From: Streptococcus anginosus subsp. whileyi MAS624
Lineage (GTDB): Bacteria > Bacillota > Bacilli > Lactobacillales > Streptococcaceae
NCBI RefSeq assembly: GCF_000478925.1
Contig: NZ_AP013072.1
Location: forward strand, 1,466,501 to 1,530,500
Length of the DNA stretch: 64,000 nt
Reading direction: 5' to 3'
A program made the translations under genes and the position numbers. Positions 1 through 8,126 of this stretch are shown in pieces. Numbering within the stretch: position 1 is the first letter of the stretch; each line of letters opens with the position of its first letter. The notes beneath the pieces are model-generated. The model was not told the DNA's origin and did no database searches. It saw nothing but the letters and a program-made list of their open reading frames with translations.

Positions 1-124
1 TTAGACCATTCATTAAATTTTTATGAAAAGATTCCAAGACACGCTGCAATGATCTTAACTTTTCACTGCTACTGTAGTAACTTCCTAAAGGAGCAAATGT
101 CCAACTGCTTAGTGATCATTTATC

Positions 125-457
125 TCACTTTCTCCAGCGAAATACTCCATAACCTAACAGCGTCCCCAACAATAAACAGATAAAATAAGCCACATGATAT
201 AGTAAAATCCATTCCTCAAAGGTCAGAATCGTCACAAAGAACATGAGCGTTGCTAGAAGCACGAAACGACGAGAAAAACCGTACAATCCCGCATAGACAG
301 TTGCCACAAGGAATGTTGCCAGCGGTGAATATATCAAAACATTATTCACCACCAATCCCTTTCGTAACAATTCGTCCATCGGTATCACGTAAACAATTCC
401 ATAAAATAACAAATAGAAAAAGAGTAGTACGGCTAAAAAAGGAATATCGCGTTTCAT
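125..457 (-). CDS. small hydrophobic membrane protein
   Basis: A 110-residue, strongly hydrophobic protein with about four predicted membrane segments and a short basic C-terminus (FRWRK). It lies 26 bp downstream of the glycosyltransferase gene on the same strand, so it is probably the last gene of the glycolipid operon. Pneumococcal cpoA operons also carry a small membrane gene after the two glycosyltransferases. No catalytic motif is visible and I do not assign a function. A role linked to glycolipid synthesis or membrane balance is inferred from position only. Confidence 0.75.
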   Translation of the reverse strand: MKRDIPFLAVLLFFYLLFYGIVYVIPMDELLRKGLVVNNVLIYSPLATFLVATVYAGLYGFSRRFVLLATLMFFVTILTFEEWILLYHVAYFICLLLGTLLGYGVFRWRK

Positions 458-483
458 TTTCCCACCTCGCTAGTTTTGGAATT

Positions 484-1797
484 TTATTTCAGGTATTTCT
501 GTATATTTTTGATTTGTCGTTTAGATGCTTTAAACATTCGCGCTGATCCATTTACAGGAAGGGCAATCGCTTTTTTGGGAAGATAAATGACAGATTTCGC
601 TAATCGCTTACTAACAGATTCCTCCGGATATAAATCATTGTTGAAATCTTTTGAAATGGTTAAATCCAAATAAAATTCATAGACACGACGGCCGAAGTTT
701 TCAGCAGAGATTTCGTATAATTTTGTAGCAAGACTCTTTTCATCCAAGTCTGGTGTTGCAATAACAGCTTCCAAAATGGCTCCCGCCAAATCACGTTCTT
801 CATAATAAAGCGTTCCAAACATTTTATCATTGATAACATTGTCTAGATAAGGATTTCCATGCGCAATAATTGGAGTGCCACTAGCTAGGCTTTCTAAATA
901 CGTCAAGCCCTGCGTCTCACTCGTTGAAGCGGAAATAAAGAAGTCCGCTGCTTTATAATACAATGCGGTCTCACTTGGCGCAATCATTCCCGTAAAAACG
1001 ACTGCATATGTAATACCCAAGCGTTTGGCTTGTGCTTTTAAGTCAGATAAATACGGTCCATCTCCTGCCACTACTAATTTCACATCTGGATTTTCTTCTA
1101 AAACAGCCGGCAGAGCAGCCAAAACTGCCTGAATATTTTTTTCATACGAAACACGTGATAAACTAAGCAACATAGTTTCTTGATTTGAAATGCCTAATTT
1201 TCCCCGTAAATCAGCAATGTTCTCACTAGTAATTTCTGGACGTTCAAATTTGGCCAACTCAATTCCAGTCGGAATAACACGTTTTTCTACTTTTACTTTG
1301 TATTTCATGAGCAAGTCATAAACAATCTCGCTCGGACAAATCACACCGTCTAAATCACTCATAAAACCGCGAACAATGTATTTGACCATACTAGGACGAA
1401 TGACCATGCCTTTAGCAATATAATGTACATAATCCTCATACTGTGTATGATAAGTATGAACAACTGGAATTCGCAGCTCCTTTGCAATCCAAACACCTAA
1501 TAAACCCAAAGAAAATTCAGTCTGGGTATGAATAATATCCAATTGATATTGGCGAGCAATCTCTAAAGCCGTTGAAAAACCGCGATAAGCAATTCGCCGA
1601 TCTTTAAAGGCAAAAAACGGCACGCTGGGAATTCGAATAATCTGCCAATCCTCATAACGATTGACATCCTTATCTGTCGTTGTAAAAATAAAAACAGTAT
1701 GTCCAAGCTTTTCTAATTCTGTTTTCAAAGTACGAATACTCGTTGCCACTCCAGAAACTTGAGGAAAATACGTATCCGTAAAAAGACCAATTCGCAT
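484..1797 (-). CDS. GT4 glycosyltransferase, probable glucosyl-diacylglycerol synthase
   Basis: A 437-residue GT-B fold family 4 glycosyltransferase that acts at the inner membrane face. The N-terminus MRIGLFTDTYFPQVSGVATS is typical of 1,2-diacylglycerol glucosyltransferases of Gram-positive bacteria (the pneumococcal Spr0982 type). The C-terminal domain carries the nucleotide-sugar-binding E-x7-E region (SETQGLTYLE). These enzymes move glucose from UDP-Glc to diacylglycerol, giving the glycolipid used in membranes and as a lipoteichoic acid anchor. I chose the internal ATG at 1797 over a start 19 codons upstream because MRIGLF is the family N-terminus, GGAG lies just upstream, and the upstream gene stops one base before it. 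The product is likely made with the cpoA-like enzyme. The exact sugar is not provable from sequence. Confidence 0.85.
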   Translation of the reverse strand: MRIGLFTDTYFPQVSGVATSIRTLKTELEKLGHTVFIFTTTDKDVNRYEDWQIIRIPSVPFFAFKDRRIAYRGFSTALEIARQYQLDIIHTQTEFSLGLLGVWIAKELRIPVVHTYHTQYEDYVHYIAKGMVIRPSMVKYIVRGFMSDLDGVICPSEIVYDLLMKYKVKVEKRVIPTGIELAKFERPEITSENIADLRGKLGISNQETMLLSLSRVSYEKNIQAVLAALPAVLEENPDVKLVVAGDGPYLSDLKAQAKRLGITYAVVFTGMIAPSETALYYKAADFFISASTSETQGLTYLESLASGTPIIAHGNPYLDNVINDKMFGTLYYEERDLAGAILEAVIATPDLDEKSLATKLYEISAENFGRRVYEFYLDLTISKDFNNDLYPEESVSKRLAKSVIYLPKKAIALPVNGSARMFKASKRQIKNIQKYLK

Positions 1798-1798
1798 G

Positions 1799-2797
1799 CT
1801 ACATCTCCAATACTTCTTGATAAGCATCCACAAGTTTATAAGCCACATCATCAATTGAACGACTCTGCGCTACCTTATAGCCAGCTTCTCGCTTATCTAC
1901 TTTACCATCCAAAATCTTTTGGATAGAGTCTACAAATTCATCTACATTATGCCCCAATTCAGCTGATTGCTCATCAATCCAGCCCTCATATACAGGAATA
2001 TCCCGTAAAACGACATGTTGATGACTAGCCAACGCCTCTAGCACTACAATCCCTTCTGTCTCCTCATAACTTGGGAAAAAGAAAAGACTGCTACCACTCA
2101 TAGCTCCCTCAAAAACGGCACCTTTAAAATAACCCGGGAATTCAACATTTTTAGGATGATTAAAAAGCACAAGATTTCTGATTTTCCGAGGAATGATCCA
2201 CTTGTTAATACTGCCCAGCCAAATAAAGCGAACATCTGGCATTCTGCGTGCTACCTCTACAAAGTCTTCTATTCCCTTGCGTCTGAAATAAAGTCCCGCA
2301 CAAACAACCACCTTATCTCCTTCTTGGATATGAAAATGTTTTCTAAATACTTCTTCTTTATGTGGATCTTTTTGATATTTATGAAGGTCAATCCCATTAG
2401 AAACAGCCACAATTGGTGTTGTCACGCCATAGCCCTGAATCAACTTTTTGGAGTATTCAGACGGTGTAATGATATAATCCGCCATTTGATACATGTGAGC
2501 TAGATATTTCCCAAAAGCAGAGGCAAAAAGATTTGACCCAATAAACGAATTGCAAAAATCTTCCTTCGTTGAATGCCCATGCATAATCACTTTTTTTCCT
2601 TGCTTTTTTGCTTTGTGCAAAAGTCGCAAACTCCTAGGTCCATAGGTATTGATATGCACTACATCATAATCTCCTGAAGGATCTGTCGTGTAGGGAATCC
2701 CAGCCAAATCTAGGGCTTTCATCTGATGTTGCAAAGCTCGTCCAATGCCTGATTTTTCCAAAACTGCCTTGCCTTCTAAATAAAGTAATACTTTCAT
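1799..2797 (-). CDS. cpoA: CpoA-like glycolipid glycosyltransferase (GT4)
   Basis: A 332-residue GT4 glycosyltransferase that begins MKVLLYLEGKAVLEKSGIGR. It contains the HGHSTKEDF and NSFIGSN stretches and the ITPSEYSK and VSNGID motifs of pneumococcal CpoA, which adds the second sugar (galactose in pneumococcus) to monoglucosyl-diacylglycerol. The C-terminal acidic pair lies in SYEETEGIVVLE. The reading frame is open 32 codons upstream of 2797, but that extension covers the ccpA terminator hairpin and is not family-like, so the ATG at 2797 is preferred. A TATAAT box lies only 7 bp before this ATG (see findings). The gene is followed one base later by the glucosyltransferase gene, so the two form a glycolipid operon. 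Confidence 0.82.
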   Translation of the reverse strand: MKVLLYLEGKAVLEKSGIGRALQHQMKALDLAGIPYTTDPSGDYDVVHINTYGPRSLRLLHKAKKQGKKVIMHGHSTKEDFCNSFIGSNLFASAFGKYLAHMYQMADYIITPSEYSKKLIQGYGVTTPIVAVSNGIDLHKYQKDPHKEEVFRKHFHIQEGDKVVVCAGLYFRRKGIEDFVEVARRMPDVRFIWLGSINKWIIPRKIRNLVLFNHPKNVEFPGYFKGAVFEGAMSGSSLFFFPSYEETEGIVVLEALASHQHVVLRDIPVYEGWIDEQSAELGHNVDEFVDSIQKILDGKVDKREAGYKVAQSRSIDDVAYKLVDAYQEVLEM

Positions 2798-2804
2798 GTC
2801 TTCT

Positions 2805-2810
2805 ATTATA
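2805..2810 (-). promoter_or_regulatory. possible -10 box of the cpoA operon
   Basis: TATAAT on the minus strand ends 7 bp before the chosen cpoA ATG. No convincing -35 lies 16-18 bp upstream. If the box is real, transcription would start at or next to the start codon. Confidence 0.4.
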
Positions 2811-2858
2811 CCCAAAAGATAGAAAAAATAAAACCACAAAGGTATAAAGCCTCTTGAA

Positions 2859-2893
2859 AACAAAAATGTCTGAGACAATAACATCTCAGACAT
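2859..2893 (-). terminator. rho-independent terminator of ccpA
   Basis: Perfect 9-bp stem TGTCTGAGA/TCTCAGACA (2867-2875 and 2884-2892) with an 8-nt loop. On the minus strand it is followed by TTTTTG. It lies 84 bp downstream of the ccpA stop. Confidence 0.8.
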
Positions 2894-2975
2894 AAACTAT
2901 TCTCATAATAAACGAATAGCAAAACGATTGGACAACGAACTTAAAATTGAAAATTTCAAGTTCTGTCTAACTCTA
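2866..2975 (-). repeat. dispersed intergenic repeat, copy 1
   Basis: Read on the minus strand, this begins GACAGAACTT, continues to AAGTTCGTTGTCC, then an ATTCG-TTTAT block, and ends in the TCTGAGA...TCTCAGACA hairpin. The same order of blocks occurs on the plus strand at 41533-41695, and its second half occurs at 24427-24540. It fills the space between ccpA and cpoA. Confidence 0.55.
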
Positions 2976-2976
2976 C

Positions 2977-3981
2977 TTACTTTCTTATTGAACGGCGCTC
3001 AATAAGACCATGAGCTAATACCACTTCACGTTCTTCCAACTCTTCCTTGTGCATAATCTTAGTCAGCATGCGCATACTAATCGCACCAAGGTCATACAAA
3101 GGCTGACCAATAGTCGTCAAATTTGGACGGGTAAAGCGTGCTACCTGTGAATCATCGCTAGTGATGATTTCAAAATCTTCTGGTACATTTACACCTTTGT
3201 CTGATAATCCATTTAACAATCCAGCTGCCAGTTCATCACCAGTCACAAAAGCTGCTGTAGCTTTAGAAGCAATGACCCGTTCTGCTAATTGATAACCATC
3301 ATCATAGCTGTATTTTGACTCAAAAACCAATCCTTCACTATAAGTAAGTTTAGCTTTCTTCAAAGCTTCTTTGTAACCAGCTAAACGAATCTTACCATTG
3401 ATATCATCCACCAAAGGTCCGCTTACAAAAGCAATTTTTTGATTATTTTTCGTAAGACGTTCAACTGCATCCATGGTCGCTTGCTTATAGTCAATATTCA
3501 CACTTGGTAATTGATGCTCCACATCAACTGTGCCTGCAAGCACAACTGGCGTCCGCGAACGAGAAAACTCGGAGCGAATCTTTTCTGTTAAATGATAGCC
3601 CATAAAAATGATACCATCTACTTGTTTTGAGAACAGCGTATTAACAACAGAAACTTCTTTGTCATCATCTTCATCACTATTGGCTAAGACAATATTATAT
3701 TTGTACATCTCTGCGATATCATCAATTCCTTTTGCAAGCGTTGCAAAATAACTGCTTGTGATATTTGGAATGACAACTCCAACAGTCGTCGTCTTTTTGC
3801 TAGCAAGACCACGCGCCACCGCATTTGGACGGTAATCAAGGCGGTCAATCACTTCCAAAACTTTTTTTCTTGTATTTTCCTTTACATTTTTATTTCCATT
3901 TACCACACGGCTAACGGTTGCCATTGAAACTCCCGCTTCACGCGCGACATCATAAATGGTTACTGTATCGTCTGTGTTCAT
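2977..3981 (-). CDS. ccpA: catabolite control protein A
   Basis: A 334-residue LacI/GalR-family regulator. Residues 8-27 form the helix-turn-helix (YDVAREAGVSMATVSRVV), followed by the hinge helix with YRPNAVARGLA. A type I periplasmic-binding-like core extends to the C-terminus and binds HPr-Ser46-P in this family. CcpA is the main carbon catabolite regulator of Firmicutes and binds cre sites. The start ATG has AGGAAG a few bases upstream. It is transcribed divergently from pepQ, a classic CcpA neighbour, with a cre-like element and a second palindrome in between that suggest autoregulation. A terminator follows. Confidence 0.97.
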   Translation of the reverse strand: MNTDDTVTIYDVAREAGVSMATVSRVVNGNKNVKENTRKKVLEVIDRLDYRPNAVARGLASKKTTTVGVVIPNITSSYFATLAKGIDDIAEMYKYNIVLANSDEDDDKEVSVVNTLFSKQVDGIIFMGYHLTEKIRSEFSRSRTPVVLAGTVDVEHQLPSVNIDYKQATMDAVERLTKNNQKIAFVSGPLVDDINGKIRLAGYKEALKKAKLTYSEGLVFESKYSYDDGYQLAERVIASKATAAFVTGDELAAGLLNGLSDKGVNVPEDFEIITSDDSQVARFTRPNLTTIGQPLYDLGAISMRMLTKIMHKEELEEREVVLAHGLIERRSIRK

Positions 3982-3998
3982 GCTTCTTCCTTTCTATA

Positions 3999-4017
3999 TT
4001 GAAAATATCGTTTTCAC
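3999..4017. promoter_or_regulatory. palindrome just upstream of ccpA
   Basis: TTGAAAA (3999-4005) and TTTTCAC (4011-4017) flank TATCG, giving a TGAAAA-N5-TTTTCA palindrome about 20-35 bp before the ccpA ATG. The half-sites are those of cre, but the centre is 3 bp longer than in a normal cre site, so the binding protein is uncertain. Confidence 0.4.
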
Positions 4018-4045
4018 ATTCCTACCAAACTCATTTTATCACTTA

Positions 4046-4061
4046 TTGGAAACACTTTCAA
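4046..4061. promoter_or_regulatory. cre-like site between ccpA and pepQ
   Basis: TTGGAAACACTTTCAA is a 16-bp near-palindrome. It matches the cre consensus WTGNAANCGNWNNCW at all defined positions except one central base (A for G). Its place in the divergent ccpA/pepQ region suggests CcpA control of one or both genes. Confidence 0.6.
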
Positions 4062-4245
4062 GCATTTTGATAACTTTTTGAAAAATCTTGTTCTTTAGGC
4101 AAATTTCTAGCAATTTTATCAATGATTTTACAAGAAAAATCTACCCAATCTGTGAAATTTTTGAAGCGACAAAAAAGTTCTTACTGTCCTCTTGATTTTT
4201 ACTTATTTTTTTGCAAAAATAGAGGAGTAGAAAGAAGGTACTAGA

Positions 4246-5328
4246 ATGACCAAAATAAATCAAATTATTTCTTATCTGGAAACAGAAAAAACAGATGTTG
4301 CCGTGGTTTCTGATCCTGTAACGATTAATTATTTAACAGGATTTTATAGCGACCCTCATGAACGCCAGATGTTTCTTTTTATTTTCACAAATCATGAACC
4401 ACTACTCTTTGTCCCAGCTCTTGAAGTAGATCGCGCTAGTGCGATTGTTGATTTTAAGGTTGTGGGCTATATTGACTCTGAAAATCCTTGGGAAAAAATC
4501 AAAGCAGCCTTGCCAGCGGACAGCGCCCGCAAAATTGCTGTTGAATTTGATAACTTGATTTTGACAAAATACAATGGATTGCGTACTGTTTTTGAACAAG
4601 CTGAATTTACAAACTTAACACCTTGTATCAATCGTATGCGTCTCATCAAATCATCCGATGAAATTAAGAAAATGTTTGTTGCTGGAGAATATGCAGATAA
4701 GGCTGTTAAGATTGGTTTTGATACTATTTCTCTCGATAAAACAGAAACAGATATTATTGCTCAAATTGACTTTGGTATCAAACAACTCGGCTATGAGATG
4801 AGCTTTGAGACTATGGTTTTGACAGGTGATAATGCTGCTAATCCGCATGGCATTCCGGGTGCAAACAAAGTCGAAAACAATGCCCTGCTTCTATTTGACC
4901 TTGGCTGTATGGTCAATGGTTATGCCAGCGATATGACACGGACAGTTGCTGTTGGAAAACCAGATCAGTTTAAAAAAGACATTTACAATCTAACGCTTGA
5001 AGCTCAACGGGCAGCTCTTGACTTCATCAAGCCCGGAGTAACAGCTCATGAAGTAGACCGCGCAGCACGCGAAGTCATCGAAAAAGCCGGTTATGGTGAT
5101 TATTTCAATCATCGTCTGGGACATGGTATCGGTATGAGCGTACATGAATTTCCATCTATCATGGAAGGAAACGATATGGTTATCGAAGAAGGTATGTGCT
5201 TCTCTGTTGAGCCTGGAATTTATATTCCAGGAAAAGTTGGCGTTCGTATCGAAGACTGCGGTCATGTCACCAAAAATGGCTTTGAAGTCTTTACAAGTAC
5301 AAGCAAAGATTTACTCTATTTTGATTAA
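4246..5328 (+). CDS. pepQ: Xaa-Pro dipeptidase (M24B metallopeptidase)
   Basis: A 360-residue cytosolic creatinase/prolidase-fold peptidase that cleaves X-Pro dipeptides. The N-terminal domain (about 1-130) is followed by the pita-bread catalytic domain. The metal ligands are visible: Asp in LLFDLGCM, Asp in ASDMTRT, His in HRLGHGIG, Glu in SVEPGIY and Glu in VRIEDCG. AAGAAGG precedes the ATG at a good distance. It is divergent from ccpA, an arrangement known from lactic acid bacteria, and is followed by a terminator on the same strand. Confidence 0.95.
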   Translation: MTKINQIISYLETEKTDVAVVSDPVTINYLTGFYSDPHERQMFLFIFTNHEPLLFVPALEVDRASAIVDFKVVGYIDSENPWEKIKAALPADSARKIAVEFDNLILTKYNGLRTVFEQAEFTNLTPCINRMRLIKSSDEIKKMFVAGEYADKAVKIGFDTISLDKTETDIIAQIDFGIKQLGYEMSFETMVLTGDNAANPHGIPGANKVENNALLLFDLGCMVNGYASDMTRTVAVGKPDQFKKDIYNLTLEAQRAALDFIKPGVTAHEVDRAAREVIEKAGYGDYFNHRLGHGIGMSVHEFPSIMEGNDMVIEEGMCFSVEPGIYIPGKVGVRIEDCGHVTKNGFEVFTSTSKDLLYFD

Positions 5329-5362
5329 AATACTGAAAAAGAAGCTAAAATAGTTGATTTAA

Positions 5363-5400
5363 GGACTGAAGCCTGTATTGGTTTTGGTTCTTTTTATTTT
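5363..5400 (+). terminator. rho-independent terminator of pepQ
   Basis: An 11-bp stem with several G-U pairs (GGACTGAAGCC with GGTTTTGGTTC, 5363-5373 and 5380-5390), a 6-nt loop, then TTTTTATTTT. The rest of the gap to 5631 is AT-rich and shows no gene. Confidence 0.65.
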
Positions 5401-5631
5401 GAACTCTAACTTTGTTGTAATCATCGAATTAACTAATTAACTCGTTTAGTAATTAAATCTGTTTTCAAATCTATAAAGCATCTTAACTTTTAACATACCA
5501 AAGAAAATTTTATTGTTCTTGATGCCAATTTCTTTTCATGTCATAAAAAGATGAAGAATTCTTTTCGACAAAAAATAATGACAAAAGCAATTTTACATAT
5601 TGTTATATTCTATTCATAACTCATTTCATAA

Positions 5632-5670
5632 GAAAAAACTCCATAGTTGAATTTTTAGCCAACTATAGAG
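5632..5670 (-). terminator. terminator after the polysaccharide locus
   Basis: Stem CTCCATAGTTG/CAACTATAGAG (5639-5649 and 5660-5670, one mismatch), followed on the minus strand by TTTTTTCTT. It lies just downstream of the broken gacH-like gene and ends the rgp transcription unit. Confidence 0.75.
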
Positions 5671-7060
5671 ATTTGTAGAGCTACTTATTATAGCTTTTTA
5701 CTCACTATGTACTTTAAAAAAATCTTTTGACAAATAGCCTTTACCCGCCACCATATCATATTGAACAAGTTTCAGGTCTTCCGCAATTTGCCGCCCCTCC
5801 TCATCCAAATCTTTTTTATCAACACTTGCTTTGTGTAAAACTTCTGTTAATAAAGCATAATAAGGTGACACTTTTGAATTGGTTTGTTCTAATAATAGAG
5901 CTGTGAAGTCACTTGAATTTACAATCGGATAGTCCAATTTAGGCGTCTCATAATTACTCCACACAAAATAGTCGGTCAAATATTGGCTATCTGGATTATT
6001 TTTGAAAGCTGACTGTAGATAAAGCCCTGGTAAATGATCTCCATAAAAAACAACTGTAATTTTTTTATTTATTTTTGAAAGTTGATCAAGAAAATCCTTT
6101 GTGGCCACGTCTGTGTGGTATAATAAACGAGTATAGTTAGTTAATTGATCATTTTCATCACTAGAGAAACTATCGTTGCTTGCCTTTAATTCACTCGGTT
6201 CTTGTTCAGCCCATGGCGAATGATTTTGCATTGAAATAACAGAAAAGAATTGTCCGTTATCATTCATATTATTTAAAACAAACTGATAAGTTGATGCATC
6301 ACTTGGATGATAACCTTCATTTTCATATTTAATATTTTTAGTATCTTGTGTAATAAAATCTTTAAAACCTAATTTTTCATAAATAACATTACGTGCATAA
6401 TTTGTTGAGCTTTCTAAATGGATAGCAATTTTATTACTTTTATTATATTGATCACTAATCGAAGGAAATTTATTCATTTTTGGAACAACTTCAGTATAGA
6501 TTACAGATACACTTTGAGAGAGATTATAAAAAGGCAAACCTGTTAATGTCTGAAACTCCATATTTGCTGTTCCACCACCATAGCCATCCGATTTCATGAG
6601 ACCACTAGTTACGTTATTTTTAATTTCTTCAGTATTTGGAATCGGATTTTCACTAACAGATACACCATCTATGCGCCTAGGGTCGGCAAAACTTTCACTT
6701 AAAACATAAATTACTGTTTGCTTTTCAATAACCTCACTACGAGATTGATTCATGATATTAGTCAAAGATTTGTATTTTTTTCAATGCTTTTAATTTTTTC
6801 TTGATTATATCCTTTGGGATATTGCATATTTTGGGTTGTAAGCTGATTAAGCCAAACAAAACTTAGAGATTTAAAATGAGCATGAGTCGTATTTCCCATC
6901 CATGTAATATCTTGATTATTATTAATTTTAGATAAAATTGGAATACCATTTACAATTTTATTATCTTTTTTATTTGAGAATATTAAATGAACAAACAAGC
7001 ATACTAAAATAATCATAGTCAATGATGTTATTTGATATCTTTTTGATGAAAAAATATTTT

Positions 7061-7064
7061 GTTT
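7061..7064. repeat. target-site duplication, left copy
   Basis: GTTT directly abuts the left end of the IS and is matched by GTTT at 8123-8126. Confidence 0.75.
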
Positions 7065-7090
7065 GATAAATTGTAAAATATAGTGCAACA
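7065..7090. repeat. left terminal inverted repeat of the IS
   Basis: A 26-bp repeat, 21/26 identical to the reverse complement of 8097-8122. It overlaps coding frame 6762-7091, which explains the odd first residues of that frame. Confidence 0.8.
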
Positions 7091-7159
7091 AAAAAACTCA
7101 TAGCGTTTCATTGGTGTAAACTGTAAGTAACCACACAAACAGAATCCCGAGGAAAAACT

Positions 7160-8095
7160 ATGAGCTACTTCCATCTTACCATAACCGACCGAATAAAGAT
7201 AGAAACCTACTTGGAATTAGGTTTGAAACCTTGCCAAATTGCAAGTAAACTTGGCGTCCATAAGTCTACCATTTCAAGAGAGTTAAGACGATGCCAAAAT
7301 GGTTACTCCGCAGCCCTAGCACAGGAACAGTATGACCACAGGGCTAAGCAAAAAGGTCGGAAGTCTCGTTTGACACCAACGTTGAAAAAGGAAATTGAGG
7401 ACGGTTTAAAATCCTCCTGGTCGCCTGAACAGATTTGTGGCCGCTATCAGCTTGAACAAAGGCCGATGGTAGCTTTTAAAACAATCTATAACTGGCTCTA
7501 TGCTGGTTTGATTGCTCTGGATTTGAGTGTCCTTCGTCGTAAAGGAAAAACTCGACAACCTAAAGAAACACGTGGAAGATTTAGGATTGGCACATCGATT
7601 GCCAAACGTCCTAAAGAGGTCAGGAATCGTGAGACCTTTGGTCACTGGGAGCTCGATACTGTGGTGTCTTCCAGAGGCAAAAGCAAGGGCTGTTTAGCGA
7701 CCTTTCTGGAGCGAAAAACGCGCTTTTACTTAGCTTTCAAGATACCAGACAGAACAGCCAAATCCATGTTTTCAGCCATCGAACAACTTTATAAGCTATT
7801 TCCAAAAGAGGCTCTTAAAACCTTCACTTCAGATAGGGGAAAAGAGTTTGCCTGCTATCCTCTGGTAGAGAATTTAGGAATTTCCTTTTTCTTTGCGGAC
7901 GCCTATTCATCCTGGCAGAGAGGAAGCAATGAAAACGCCAATGGCTTACTAAGAGAATATTTTCCAAAGAAAACAGATTTAGCCGCTATCTCTGATGAGG
8001 CTTTGAACAAGGCCTTATATGATATCAATCACCGACCACGAAAATGTTTAGCTTACAGAACTGCTTGTGAAGCTCTAGTGGATGAGTACGAGTAA
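7160..8095 (+). CDS. IS30-family transposase
   Basis: A 311-residue transposase, apparently intact. Residues 5-43 form the IS30-type helix-turn-helix (LTITDRIKIET, HKSTISRELRR). The integrase-core DDE residues are visible as Asp in HWELDTVV, Asp in FTSDRGKEF and Glu in GSNENANG, followed by the HRPRKCL C-terminal signature. It begins about 70 bp inside the left inverted repeat and ends at the right one. It lies inside the gacH-like gene in opposite orientation. Confidence 0.95.
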   Translation: MSYFHLTITDRIKIETYLELGLKPCQIASKLGVHKSTISRELRRCQNGYSAALAQEQYDHRAKQKGRKSRLTPTLKKEIEDGLKSSWSPEQICGRYQLEQRPMVAFKTIYNWLYAGLIALDLSVLRRKGKTRQPKETRGRFRIGTSIAKRPKEVRNRETFGHWELDTVVSSRGKSKGCLATFLERKTRFYLAFKIPDRTAKSMFSAIEQLYKLFPKEALKTFTSDRGKEFACYPLVENLGISFFFADAYSSWQRGSNENANGLLREYFPKKTDLAAISDEALNKALYDINHRPRKCLAYRTACEALVDEYE

Positions 8096-8096
8096 A

Positions 8097-8122
8097 TGTT
8101 GCACTTATTCTTGCAATTTATC
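8097..8122. repeat. right terminal inverted repeat of the IS
   Basis: Pairs with 7065-7090. The premature TAA that ends the upstream gacH-like fragment lies inside it. Confidence 0.8.
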
Positions 8123-8126
8123 GTTT
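8123..8126. repeat. target-site duplication, right copy
   Basis: GTTT directly follows the IS right end and matches 7061-7064. Confidence 0.75.

Larger units (their letters stand above)
7065..8122 (+). mobile_element. IS30-family insertion sequence, 1,058 bp
   Basis: The element is bounded by imperfect 26-bp terminal inverted repeats (7065-7090 and 8097-8122, 21 of 26 positions identical). Each starts GATAAATTG and ends AGTGCAACA. Its single intact transposase gene is oriented opposite to the interrupted gene. A 4-bp GTTT duplication flanks it. Length, single ORF and DDE motif fit IS30. I do not assign a named element. Confidence 0.9.

Noticed and set aside
250..546. 98-codon plus-strand frame over the small membrane gene
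   Set aside because: It lies antisense to two well-supported minus-strand genes and has no ribosome site or family features.
6762..7091. Frame read as a separate 109-residue gene
   Set aside because: Its first 9-10 residues come from the IS inverted repeat and the duplicated target. The rest is an internal piece of the broken gacH-like gene.
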